Assembly (NCBI GenBank): GCA_010015805.1
Contig: ML978130.1
Location: 868,001 to 932,000 of the forward strand
Length of the DNA: 64,000 bases
From: Rhizodiscina lignyota
Taxonomy: Eukaryota > Ascomycota > Dothideomycetes > Aulographales > Rhizodiscinaceae
Reading direction: 5' to 3'
Positions within the stretch are counted from its first letter, which is position 1, and the number at the start of each line of letters is the position of its first letter. The translations under genes and the position numbers were made by a program. Below are positions 9,895-21,044 of this stretch, in pieces. The notes beneath the pieces were generated by a model that worked only from the letters and a program-made list of their open reading frames with translations, was not told where the DNA came from and did not search any database.

Positions 9895-10927
9895 ATGTCC
9901 GCCCGTATCGTAGCAATTGCTGGAGTGAACGGTAAACTGGCTACACTCATTGTAAAGCACCTTCTTGAAAATTATCCAGAGATCAAGATTCATGGCATTG
10001 CACGCTCTCCCGAGAAAGTGGATGCCGCCCTCCGAGACTCTCCGAACGTTGAGATATTCGAAGCATCAGCTTCCAACACGAGTGCACTCCGCCAAGGGTT
10101 GAAGGGGGCTGAGGCAGCTATTTGCTGCTACCTTGGGAATAATGAGCTCATGACAGAGGGTCAGAAGACCCTTATCGATGCCTGCATTGACGAGAAGGTG
10201 GCTAGGTACATAGCTTCCGACTGGAGCTTTGATTACCGCGGCTTGGAACTCGGCGACCACCCAACGAAGGATCCCATGATACATATCAATGCCTACCTTG
10301 AGGAAAAAGAAAAGAGTCGTAAGATCAAGGCGGTTCATGTGCTGAACGGCTCATTCATGGAAGTGGTAATGGGCCCGTTCAATCCTTTCTTCCAGCCGAA
10401 GGCGCAAGTGTACCAGTATTGGGGAACTGGTGATGAGCCGATGGAGATGACCACGTATTCGGATGCAGCTGTGTTCACTGCTGAGATCGCCGCGGATCCT
10501 AGCGCCGTTGGGTTCTTGAATAGTGAGCTCCATTTTCAATTTTCTTCTGATCACTGCTAACAGCCATTCGAGTCCTTGGGGATAGGAAATCTGCGAAACA
10601 AGTTGCTGAAGCGTATGAGAGAGTCTATGAAGAGAAGCTCGAGCTAGAATGCCTCGGGTCTATGGACGACTTGAAGAGCAAGATGACTGCAACTTTCCAA
10701 CAGGTCCCAGAAGAGCCATACAAATGGATAGCCATGTATTACCTGTGAGATTTTCCCCCGTATCCTTTACAGTGCCTCAAGTTAATGTCCTTTTCAGATT
10801 TCATATGTGCAGTGGAAAATTGTGGTTGAAACCACTGCACACTTCTCGATACCCGGGTGTCAAGCCCAGGGATGTGGAGGCCTATTTCAAATCGCGCTCT
10901 AAGGAGTCATTAAGCAGCCTTCACTGA
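9895..10927 (+). CDS. NmrA-like / atypical SDR NAD(P)-binding protein
   Basis: Three exons, 9895-10522, 10564-10744 and 10798-10927; both introns (41 and 53 bp) are GTGAG...CAG and keep phase, giving 312 residues. The ATG at 9895 is chosen over 9760 because the Rossmann strand RIVAIAGVNGKLATLIVKHLL starts directly after it. G10-x2-G13 is the reduced dinucleotide loop of NmrA-type proteins. AICCYLGNNE and ARYIASDWSFDY match the middle of fungal NmrA-like isoflavone-reductase relatives, and the final YPGVKPRDVEAYFK is a common C-terminal signature of that group. These proteins are either redox-sensing regulators or small-molecule reductases. Lying between the lyase and the Zn2Cys6 gene, a reductase of the local pathway is plausible but unproven. 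Confidence 0.87.
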
Positions 10928-11034
10928 TGCCGAGAGATAATCCTGTGAACAGAGCCGATAATAGTACTTGGGCTTTTAGGTACTTGATCTGTATAGCTAT
11001 TAGGAACCCAAAATTTTATATATGCCTAAAAATG

Positions 11035-12361
11035 TTAAACGGATTCAAGGCTGGCCAAGGGAAACTTGAGTAGTTCTTGGATCTCGGTACTGGGGTTTTC
11101 CCGTAAGAAATTGAGCAGCTTCATCCCGTCAAGTTGGGCCGAGTCAACCATCCACCATTGACCGATCCGAGCTCCCATCACGTACCAATAGCAGAGCAAA
11201 AGTAATGCCTTTGGATCTTTCCTCTCAAGCAACGATATGAACCGAGAGTCAAATCCCCTGACGGAGAAACAATATGTCGCGATCACGTCGTCTCCAACCT
11301 CGCTCAGCATCAGGTGACGCAAGGAGCTGAGCGCCACGTCGTGCACGCCTTCGAGCGTGGTGGCTCTCTTGTCAACGTTGCAGAATCTTTCCAGCCTCTC
11401 CACAGTGGCACGCTTTTCGGAATACTCGGCCACTGACTTCAGAGAACTGGGCCGATCCTTTTCGCACTGGCCGATCATCACGCTTTGGCCGAGCTTAGGT
11501 TGCAAAGCAGGCACGCTTTTGAGAATTGAAAAGCCAGTCATTACCTGGAGTCCGGTGATATTTGGAACCGGCTCCTTATCTGCACTTAGACCGCGCCGCT
11601 GTGGCGAGGAGGTGAGGCTCTTGTAAGCTATCATCGCGAGCAGTACAGAACATGCCAAGAGAGCGTCGACATCCGCCGCTCCTGGGTTGTGAAGGGCAGT
11701 GGAATACGACTGCAGTGCACAGCTGTAGTATATGGCGCCGGCGAGCTCGTACTTCTTTGTCTTCCGTCTAACGGTCGCGAGGTGGTAAGCTGAGAAGGAA
11801 AGCATAGCAAACCGAAGATAAGGGGCTTCAACTGCGAGCCTTGGGCCATGCTGTTGTAAAATCATCTGGCACGACGGCCCGCCAATCCAGAGGTGGTGTG
11901 TTGTGTGCATGAAGTGGTCGAGAAGCTCCATGGGATTTATCGTCGCGGGGATCTTCTTCCAGATTTCCGAGATTCCTGCGTAATAGCTATTTAGAAAATC
12001 TGCTGGGAGTTGGCTTGGAACTCCAGGGGCCTGAAGCCAGCCTCTGTGTAATGGGGACTTTGGCGCAATTGGCGAGGATGCGAAGCTGCAGGCGCGGTCG
12101 CTGTGGATGCATTGCCCGCATGTAGGCTTACGCTCATCGCACTAAATCGCCATTAGTGGGCTGGGTGTGAAGGGCATATCCTGTCCTCGTTACCTTTAGA
12201 TGGCGAATCTTGCATGTGCCGCAGCCCTTGCGCGACTTGGTGTGCGCCCGGCGTGCCTTGTACTGTCGGCTTTCGTCACTTGGCAAGTGGCCGCCTGCCT
12301 TGTCGTCGATGGCCGGCCCAGGGTTCTCAAATACAATAGTTGCATAGCGAGTGTCGGGCAT
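11035..12361 (-). CDS. Zn(II)2Cys6 transcription factor
   Basis: Two exons, 12361-12194 and 12141-11035, are joined across a 52 bp GTAACG...TTTAG intron in phase 0, giving 424 residues. An in-frame ATG at 12484 would add 41 residues. The DNA-binding domain is C47-x2-C50-x6-C57-x6-C64-x2-C67-x6-C74 with a basic lead (KARRAHTKSRKGC). The intron falls just before Cys57, a common site in this family. The remainder is a short fungal-type regulatory region (the MELLDHFMHTTHHLW...LAVEAPYLRFAMLSFSAYHLA start is typical of the fungal_trans_2 class). It is transcribed away from the MmgE/PrpD gene with a shared 590 bp spacer, the usual arrangement of a pathway-specific activator beside a target. Confidence 0.9.
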
Positions 12362-12952
12362 GTCGAAAATCTTGGATAGACAATCGCAAGAGAAATGGAG
12401 AATCGGTGTTCTTGATGTCGTTATGAAGTGCAATGTGCACTGTGCGATGTAGAGCCCATCAAACTCATATGGAATGTGGGCCACAAGCCGCGCATCGTAC
12501 TAGAGTTGAGAAGTGGACGCTGAGCAACATGAAATGGTCGTGAAGTTGGCCTGAAATACTTAGGCCGAGATCGGAGCTGTAGCGAATATCCTTGCGCAAA
12601 GTGCAGGTGGTCACTACACTTCGCCTGTCAGTTACAGATGCATCATCATGTAGGCCAGTCTGCTCGCTTCGATGGTCTCTAACATCAAATCGATTCTGAA
12701 TCTGAACTGGTGATTTGTTTTCCACGCTTGTAGAGATTGGGCATTGTTACGGGATTGATATCGAAGCCGAACATCGGAGCCAACCCCACTTAGTAGGATA
12801 CCTCTATCCATCTCGCCGCTCCGAGCCGCGGAGGGCACGACTCCGGATGATCATAAGAAGAGGTAAGGATTTCGGTTTTGTCCAAGTGAGCATCTCTAGT
12901 AGAATCAGTGGAAAGAGTTTCTTTGAACGAAATAACCCATAGCACTATCATC
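12362..12952. promoter_or_regulatory. Divergent promoter between Zn2Cys6 gene and MmgE/PrpD gene
   Basis: The 591 bp between the two start codons must hold both promoters. I could not pick out a specific CGG-triplet pair as the site of the regulator with confidence. Confidence 0.5.
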
Positions 12953-14386
12953 ATGAGCGGCAATCAGACTAGCAGCGCGAACGGGGAGCATACAAACGGA
13001 GCAACCACAATACCCGTCACGAAGATTCTAACTGAGTGGGTTGCAAGTGCAAAGCCATCCCTCTTGACGCCAGAGCTCCGCTCGAGACTTAGAGATGTGA
13101 TCGCAGACTTCATCGCCGTGTCAGCAGGAGCGGCTTCAACGGTAGATTCAAGCGGGCCGATATACAAGGCAATTGTAGCCTTCAGCGCTGGAGCGAAAGG
13201 ACCATGCACAGTAATGACCAAGGGCAACGACAGGCTTCCGCCACAATATGCGGCTCTCCTCAACGCCTGTTTTGGGCACTCGATGGACTTTGACGACACA
13301 TACGCTCCAGGAAGTCTTCATGCAGGAGTCACCGTCATTGCCACCGCCCTTGCCCAGGCAGAGGTTCTCGGTGATAGCTGTTCAATTGAAGATTTCCAAG
13401 TAGGAATCGCTGTCGGTTATGAGATTGTCTGTAGACTTGGGAGAGAATTGGGCAGAGAGGCATACGCTCGGGGATTCCACAATACGTCTACATGCGGCAT
13501 TTTTGGCGCCGTATCGACGATAGCAGTCATGAAGCACCTTGACGCAAAGACAATTGATATGGCATTTGGTATTGCTGGGTCCAAGGCCGCCGGGAGCATG
13601 CAGTATCTGGACAACGGCTCCTGGAACAAGAGATTGCATCCTGCCTTCGCCGCTCATGACGCGTTCATGTCTGTCGCATTAGCGGAAGCTGGAGTTATTG
13701 GTTCGACACGGTCCATCGAGGGTACCATGGGTTTCTTGAACGGATATTCGCCGAGGCCAAACAAAGATCTCGTTCGGTTGACTTCAGGACTGGGAACGGA
13801 ATGGGAGTTCCTCAAGTCTGCTCTGAAACCATTCCCTGCATGCCGTATGACGCACGTCCATATCGAAATGGCGGACAACCTGGCACAGAAGCGGAAAGGC
13901 GAAAACGTGAAGAAGGTTACCATTTACCTGTCTGCGCCAAACATGTCCTTGGTTGGGGAGCCTACTCCGAACAAGATACATCCAGAGAATGTCATTGACG
14001 GCCAGTTTTCAGCGTACTACCAGTACGCAAATTCGTACATTTATGGCTCCCAATGCGGTATGGCCACGTACGAGGCATCGAGACTCAAAGACAAGGATAT
14101 CCATAATCTTTGTGCAAAGACGACGTGCGTGGTTGACCCAAAGATACCCGACTTTGGAAGCCGCGTTCTCGTGGAATACGACAACGGCGACATGGCTGAG
14201 GACTACATGGAGTTTCCTCTTGGAGAGCCCGAACACCCGTACACTGTGGAACAGGCGCACAAGAAGTTTGATTCTTTGCTAAAGCCCGTGTACGGCGATA
14301 AGCAGGCGGCAGCAATCTGGGATGCTGTCGAGAAACTGGATGGGAGCTCTGGAGGCGTGAAGCAGCTCATGTCATTGCTTGCATGA
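12953..14386 (+). CDS. MmgE/PrpD family enzyme
   Basis: A single exon encodes 477 residues from the ATG at 12953; the upstream 12908 start would add 15 residues in poor context. The MmgE/PrpD fold signatures are clear: HSMDFDDTYAPGSLHAG (around residues 112-128, with the conserved Asp pair and His), GYEIVCRLGRELG, GFHNTSTCGIFGA, and GSWNKRLHPAFAAHDAF (basic catalytic region K-R-x-H). The C-terminal half carries KPFPACRMTH and FPLGEPEHP. The family includes 2-methylcitrate dehydratase, cis-aconitate decarboxylase and iminodisuccinate epimerase; sequence alone does not say which. The enzyme lacks a visible mitochondrial presequence, which weakens a methylcitrate-cycle role. It shares a divergent promoter with the Zn2Cys6 gene. 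Confidence 0.92.
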   Translation: MSGNQTSSANGEHTNGATTIPVTKILTEWVASAKPSLLTPELRSRLRDVIADFIAVSAGAASTVDSSGPIYKAIVAFSAGAKGPCTVMTKGNDRLPPQYAALLNACFGHSMDFDDTYAPGSLHAGVTVIATALAQAEVLGDSCSIEDFQVGIAVGYEIVCRLGRELGREAYARGFHNTSTCGIFGAVSTIAVMKHLDAKTIDMAFGIAGSKAAGSMQYLDNGSWNKRLHPAFAAHDAFMSVALAEAGVIGSTRSIEGTMGFLNGYSPRPNKDLVRLTSGLGTEWEFLKSALKPFPACRMTHVHIEMADNLAQKRKGENVKKVTIYLSAPNMSLVGEPTPNKIHPENVIDGQFSAYYQYANSYIYGSQCGMATYEASRLKDKDIHNLCAKTTCVVDPKIPDFGSRVLVEYDNGDMAEDYMEFPLGEPEHPYTVEQAHKKFDSLLKPVYGDKQAAAIWDAVEKLDGSSGGVKQLMSLLA

Positions 14387-14863
14387 TTAACACAGGATCA
14401 TGTTGCTTCAAGCTGCTGCAATTTTCTTCTGCTGTATAAATTCTGCATAGGTTGCAAAGCAGTACTCGCTGATCGTCTTGCAAATAGCATCGTTTTTTGG
14501 AGCGCAAGCTGTTCAAATCTAAAGGTTGTTGAAACGATACGGAAGCTAATGCTTTGCCTTCGCCGGTCGATTTGCCTCAGGTACTGGTTGTTTGCTGTGG
14601 CCGGTGAGCTCCCAAATGGTCTCGGTGCCGAACGCTGTGTTTGCTCACTCAAGCCCGATTAATTAATTGCTCACAAACAAATGTATCTTGCTGTCAATAC
14701 AGATGACGAACAAATCAAGAAAACATAGTTTCAGGCGGTGTGTTGAGTAGAAAGCCCGTTGACAAAGTGTGTAGAATTCTGGGATAAAAGTAATCGAATC
14801 CCAAATATGCGAATATGAGATTTTTCTTCCAGTCAGGAAATAAGATCCTTTGAGACCATCAAG
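14387..14863. other. Intergenic region
   Basis: About 480 bp with no gene seen. AT-rich towards 14863, probably the promoter of the next gene. Confidence 0.5.
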
Positions 14864-15433
14864 ATGTCTGACGGTCTATCCATCGCCATCTTTGTCATTG
14901 TTCTCACGCAAATATATCTCTCCGGCTACTTCCTCTTCCTTGCTCAATCAGAGCTGAAGCGTCATGAAAAAGATCGGCGTGACAGGGAGCATTGGCCAAG
15001 AGTAAACATGCAACCAGATGTTCAGCTATCCGAGGACTATGGAGCAAGATATTATAATCGAGTCGCACAAGCCTGTGAGCAACCTGTAGCTCGTGCCGCC
15101 AGGAATGAGGCGATAGATGGCAATCCGCTCTGTGTTAAACTCGAACGAATTCGTATACATCTTGCGCAGGAGCAGGAACGAGCTCATCTGCACTTACGAA
15201 CGGTCCTCCGAGATGTCGACGAGGTTCTCAACTGGTACCGAGCGCTTTGTCGCATCGATGACACCCGTCTTCCAGGAACTTCGTTTCCCAACGATTCAAT
15301 TCGACAAAGCTGTTGCCAGAGTACTTATCTATACTCAAATTCGAGTGACCAGGAGACGCAAAAAGAGGAGGAGCGAGACCCACAGCGCAGCCAAGGGAAG
15401 GAGTTTGATATCGATGAGCAAGCAGGACAGTGA
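14864..15433 (+). CDS. Small membrane-anchored protein, unknown
   Basis: A single open frame encodes 189 residues. Residues 5-28 (LSIAIFVIVLTQIYLSGYFLF) form an N-terminal transmembrane anchor; the rest is charged and helical (KRHEKDRRDREHW; LERIRIHLAQEQERAHLHL) and probably coiled-coil in part, ending in a Glu/Gln-rich tail. No family is recognised. The first 160 residues have a well-behaved composition, but an intron in the last third is possible because a second frame (15117-15485) stays open there. Confidence 0.5.
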   Translation: MSDGLSIAIFVIVLTQIYLSGYFLFLAQSELKRHEKDRRDREHWPRVNMQPDVQLSEDYGARYYNRVAQACEQPVARAARNEAIDGNPLCVKLERIRIHLAQEQERAHLHLRTVLRDVDEVLNWYRALCRIDDTRLPGTSFPNDSIRQSCCQSTYLYSNSSDQETQKEEERDPQRSQGKEFDIDEQAGQ

Positions 15434-16444
15434 CACGATCCGATCCAAGGAAGTCAGCATGAGTCGAGAGATGCAGAAAGGTTGACACATCCCCGTCCAA
15501 GAACTGAACCAACAATCTACGCCGGCTCAGAATGATTATTGCCGAAGGGGAAGTGCTTAGATGGGTCGGAACACAAAGTGGATTCCCAAAAGAGCTAATG
15601 GTGTCGATGAAAGAGTAGATCCGAAACAATGTGTGTGACATGTTGCTGGAAACCTTAGTTTTAGAACTCTCAAATCGCTACGTGTTGAAAGAAACATCAC
15701 GGCATGTTCTCATTATGTACTCTGAATGTCAGTAATGAATTGCGGTTAGCTTGTCACAGCTCAACGAAGCATGTAAGTCCATATCCGCGTGAAGAGCCGT
15801 TCGAGGTTTGCGACATCGCGACGGGAATTTGAAGGACATATCGTACTCGATCATTTCTCAACGCTGTCATCGTGACTGGTAGGTAGAAATGACCCAACTG
15901 GAGCCGTGAATGGAGTTGTCGAGCTGAGTTCTGCAGCACCGATGTAAGTAGACCTGAATTGTGAGGAGCAAAACAGGGTTCAGGATGGAAAGCGGGATCT
16001 CTCCTGACCAAGGTATCTTCGCTTAATTGAAGAGATCGATGCCCATTGCGATGTATAGATGAATCGATGTGTATCTCGTGACGATACCGTACCGTAACAG
16101 AACAAAGACGATCAATAGAAGGCCGGAAATGAGAGTCTTTCACGCCGAGTGGAGACGTTGAGAATCTAGCCCCTTTCATCGTAGCGCGTGGATCACGGGA
16201 TCGCGTGCGCTAGCGCGTGATTTCCTTATCCCGGCGCAAAACACAGCCTGAGGCACCTTCCGCATCCCCTCGAATGCAACGGCAACAAAGTGTACATAGA
16301 ACGCCAACACCTGTGATTATTATTCTCTTCTCTTTCTCCAGCATGTTTCGACTATCTAGGCCCAGATAATCACGATCTTCATCCATCAATTGCTTACGCA
16401 ACGCACCGTTCTTCATCGATCCAACATAGTGACGATATCCTCTA
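15434..16444. other. Intergenic region upstream of DNA ligase
   Basis: Minus-strand open frames (15754-16179, 15228-15641) have no recognisable features. The right end holds the ligase promoter with its CGCGT cluster. Confidence 0.45.
16184..16218. promoter_or_regulatory. CGCGT (ACGCG) motif cluster, possible cell-cycle control
   Basis: Three CGCGT pentamers occur in 35 bp (16185-16189, 16202-16206, 16214-16218), and a perfect 10 bp palindrome GCGCTAGCGC lies at 16207-16216. In yeasts MBF binds ACGCGT-like sites before DNA replication and repair genes. These sites are 227-260 bp before the ligase ATG. Function is inferred. Confidence 0.35.
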
Positions 16445-19400
16445 ATGCCACTCAAATTTAGCGACGTCTGCGATCTGCTCAGAGATCTCGAAAAACAAAC
16501 GTTGCGAATATCACCACCTTCGCGGAATGATCTTAGGAAGACCAAGCGTTCCCTTGTGGAAAGCTGGTTCAAAAGACACCGGACCACAATCGATGCGCCG
16601 AGTGCGAATGGAGTCGCCCTTCTATCCACATTATTCCCGGAGAAGCGAGTCGATCGGACATATGCACTCCAAGAAGCAAGGCTGTCTAGGGTGATGGGGC
16701 GGTGTCTTTACCTTACCGCCCAGAATCTTAAACAGCTTCAGGAGTACCGAGAGCCGGGACAAGGCGGTCTTGCAGAATGTCTTGAAAGACTACTCCGACC
16801 GTATGATGCTGAGAAAACTCATTGCCATGTTACTGTTAACGAAGTGGACTCGGCGCTTGAGAGTATCGCAGCACGGTGTCGATTCTCGGCCCCAGAGATC
16901 CTGCTAAAATCGACTCCAGATTCCATGGGTGAGTGTCTCCCTGTATGCAGTGCTCAGATGTTCTCTACATCCAATTGGTTTGGAGTCAGAAATGACGAGA
17001 CCGATCGATCCAGAGAACCCGCTGTAGGAGCAAACCGTCCTGCTGCGGTGTTCTAATTTCAACTGGAGATGCCATTTCTTGAAGAAAGACAAGCATTTGC
17101 TAATGTTGATATCACTATAGAGGAGATTCTTGGCCCAGTCGTCCGCTCCATGCGATCATATGAAGCAAAGTGGTTTGTGAGGCTAGTGCTCAAAGACTTC
17201 TCTCCCGTTGTCCTGGAATATTGGCACACGCTTGCTACGTACCACTTCTTACTCCCGGAACTCCTTCGTTTCCAAAATAGCTTTGCTGCAGCAGTAGCGC
17301 TGCTGAAAGAGCCTCTGAAACAATACCACGCAAATCCAAATCCGGCCTCCCAACGGCTCCACAGGAATGAGGCAGCACAGCTAATTCGTCCGAGGATCGG
17401 CATCAAATTAGGACAGCCATTTACCCATAAAGCCCGATCTATGGATCATTGCCTCCAAATGGCCAATAGAAAGCGTTGGAGTGCGGAACTCAAGTATGAC
17501 GGCGAATACTGTGAGATCCACATCGCCCTTCAGCAGGACATCTCCAAGCGCATCAAGATATTCTCAAAGAGCGGCAAGGACTCGACGGAAGATCGAGCTG
17601 CTCTGCACCAGACTATCACGGAATGTTTGCGTCTGGGGGACTCGGATTGCAAATTCAATCGGGAATGCATTCTCGTTGGCGAGCTAGTGAGTTCCCTCCT
17701 AACATGTTTCATATGCGCCACAGATCGTAGCGCGATAAATCTTGCCAAGTCCTGCATTGCTACACTATGCCCCATTGGCCGCAAAGCCACGCTTCTACGA
17801 GAAGGGTAGCATCGGTGTGGCTGTCGACGAATTGCTTGAACTCGGCTAACGCGTTTATTGCTATGGCTTTAGGTCGTTTGGTCTGACGAGTCTAATGCCA
17901 TCCTGCCGTTCCACAAAATCCGGAAGCACGTTTCCCGAGCTGGATCATTCCTTGGCACAGACGAAGACTCGCAGCCGCATCCATATGAGCATCTGATGAT
18001 TATATTCTTCGACGTCCTCATGGTCGACGACGAGGCCACTTTGACGAAACCCCACAAGGAACGACGGCAGACCCTGCGCCACATCGTAAAGAAGATCCCA
18101 GGACGAGCAATAACATCAGCATGGCGAATCATCGACTTCTCCAGTGACAGTGCTCGGGAGACACTAGCACACCATTTTACTGCGTCAATTGCGTGCAGAA
18201 ACGAAGGCTTAGTTCTCAAACCCGCTGATGCACCCTACTTCTCGCTAACGGATGACCGGCACTGTGGATTCATCAAGTTGAAGAAAGATTACATGCAAGG
18301 CTTTGGCGAAGAACGTGACGTTGTTGACCTTGTAGTTGTCGGAGCGAGCTACAACCCTCGTCACGCTCGTCGCTCCATGACAAGAGGGCTTCAGTGGACA
18401 ACGTTCCACCTAGGGTGTCTGGCCAATCCTGATGACGTACGTTTTGAAAGACTGCCCGTTTTCAAGGTCGTTTGCTCTATTGGCGAAGAGCACTGCATAC
18501 CACCACCGGAACTACTGGCTTTGAATAACATTGTGAAATTTGGATCCTTCCCAATCGAAAAGTCGACGGACGGTTCCTCGCTGGAAAACCCTAGGACTTT
18601 TGACCTAAAACTCGATCAATCTCCGGATTGCTCTCTGACTCACGTCTTAACAGAGCCGGTTGTTGTCGAGATGCTTGGAAGTGGATATGAGAAACCTCCA
18701 AACAAGAACTTTATGATGCTCCGACACCCGCGTATTTTGAAGGTTCATCATGATCATTCTTGGAAAGATGCGGCGACAGTAGATGGTCTGGCCGAGATGG
18801 CCGAAGCAGCTTGCTCTGCTCCGCCAGAAGGAGAAAGCCAAGAAATGACACGATTGTTACAGAAGCTGGAGCGTAAGATGACTCGTAAGGCAGAACGAGG
18901 CGAGTTGCGCAGCTCAATGACACCCCGAACCGCAACAACAAGATCAACAGTGTCGCCTCGCAGTCCATTAGCTACAATGCGCTATCAAAATAACGACGCC
19001 ATAGCACCAGGCAGCTCTCCGCTGAGGTCTAATCCCATAACTAGGGTTGGGACTCGTGGAAAGCGCGCTACTCCCCCGGTATTTGTTCGTGTTGACACGT
19101 GCGAGCAATTATCAAACGCCTCCGCCTCACGCGTTATCCACGACAAACTTCCCATGACAAAAGCCGTACCTCTAGCGCAAGTTTTTCTAAACCCGCCCAC
19201 ATCTTCCGCTTACGAGCCGGAAAACCAGAACCATACGCCAAAGGAGCTACAGCAAATCGCACCAACTATAAACGCAAGCAAAAAGAGACGCGTCGCAATC
19301 AAAGAGCAACAAATTGCCTATCGTCCTTCCAAGCGCATAAAGGTCCAGCACAACTCTGAAGCTACTACTGGCCGAGCAGAAGCTCTATGTCCACTGTCAC

Positions 19401-20211
19401 CCTCAAAAGCAAGCCGACTTCCGTGCAGCCAGCTCCCTTCTTCAGGCATCACAAATTCACCTGATAGACGCTCCACGTTGCCTGTCTCAATAGAGCCAGA
19501 AATGGCAGAAGAGCCGAATGAATTCCCAGACGTGCCTCGTAAGTTTGCACCGCCCACGTTAGAAACAGATGCTACGCCTTATTTGAAACAGAACGCGTGG
19601 CCAAACGCCTGAAAACGTTGAAGACACAGATCGAACGTCCAAAGTTGCTGATGAAACGGATCCTCTCAGGAGCCCCAGCGTCCTTGAGCACGAATGAAAG
19701 CCAGCAAGAGACCGATACCGCTGCACCAGCATGCCACCGCCTCCCAAAAAACTGCATGTTCCTCGGCTGCATGTTCTATCTCAGCCCCTGCGTCGCCGGT
19801 ATGAAGTACTTGACCGAGAACCTCATTCCGGAACACGGCGGCTTCATCATCAACAATCTTGCCCACTGGACACGACAGAGCTCACCAGTTGATCCCGACG
19901 CCGACTATGTCCCCGAAAGCCCAGCCTACCCAGACGTTACGAAGATTGTGCTGGTGGAGAGGAAGAGGCAAGAACAGTCCATGGAGATGGTGCAGAACGT
20001 GGTGCAACTAGGCATCAGAGAGAAGGTGGAGTTCGTGGACTGGAGGGTCCTTGAGGCTGCGAAAGCTGCGGAGGAGAGCGCTGCAGCTCGTGGCGTGCTG
20101 ATGCCGGATGTGGAGCGGAACATTCGGAGGGAGAGCTTCTTCGGCGTGACTTGGTGGGACTCCGACGGCCGAAAAGTCAGATGGTCGGATGTTAACCGCT
20201 ACGCCGGTTAA
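16445..20211 (+). CDS. ATP-dependent DNA ligase with BRCT-like C-terminus
   Basis: Four exons are proposed: 16445-16942, 17069-17686, 17873-19538 and 19592-20211, giving about 1133 residues with all phases consistent. The first junction is uncertain: GTGAGT at 16929 joined to 17085 also keeps frame. The nucleotidyltransferase motifs are intact: motif I AELKYDGEY (Lys at about residue 308, the AMP-accepting lysine), motif III HLMIIFFDVLMVDDE, motif IV EGLVLKP, motif V FIKLKKDYM. An N-terminal helical ligase domain precedes them. About 250 residues of basic, Ser/Thr-rich linker follow (residues around 640-920), then a C-terminal region (CMFLGCMFYLSPC; EFVDWRVLEAA) resembling a BRCT module. It resembles an uncharacterised fungal ligase group rather than Cdc9 or Lig4. 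A nuclear repair role is inferred. The second intron is 186 bp, unusually long for this window. Confidence 0.85.
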
Positions 20212-21044
20212 TGGCGGTTAACAGCTCATAATCACGGACATATAATGGGAGTTTATGCATCGGTATCTCTAAAGGGTTACAAGCAAGTAAATATACAAGG
20301 TTTTCAACATCCCCCTTAGTATCAGGACGAGATCCCACAACAACTTAACATGGTACTGGCTCAACATACAGATCTCCATCAATTCTGCTGTTGTCGATCT
20401 ATCTAAATCTACAAAGGCTCTGCTAATTGAGCATAGGAGATTCCGAATTAAATCAAGACGTAGCTGGCTCAACCGGAGGCTCATTGAATGTTACTAACTC
20501 CGTAGCTCTACGGATATGTACCAAGTTACTCTACTCACTCTACAGAAATGTGGGAATATAGAAGCAAAAGTCTGATCCCGTCCTTCTGGGTCTTTAAAGG
20601 AGGTCCTGGGTTTAATGTAACTAATGTGCGCGTAGGAATCCAATTATGGCTCGATAGAACTACTTTTCGCAGGAACATGTACTTCTATCCGCATGGTGAC
20701 AGCACTGTTGAACAACGTTGAGCAGTTGTGACGCTTTGTTCAGCCGCTGCGCGGGATTCCAGTTCGAATACAGCCTGTATCTGGCCAATCGGTGGAAGCT
20801 TGATCGAGTACGATTCGCCTCAACGTCTTGATCGTCGTACAGTGTCACAGCACTCTTTAAGCGCCCTGTGTCTTCCAAATGATGAGAGAATCTGGTTGCT
20901 CCGTCATGTGTCTGTTACGGAGCGTAAGTATTTAAAGGGTTTGTAATGTCTCCCTAACTTAATGTTTTTCATTCTCTAAAATATACTCACAACCTCCCAG
21001 ATCTGCAAAGTGTCCCAAAGCTTTAACTAAAATTTACCTTAAGC
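20212..21044. other. Intergenic region
   Basis: No gene is recognised. A 72-codon open frame on each strand near 20660-20946 lacks features. Confidence 0.45.
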
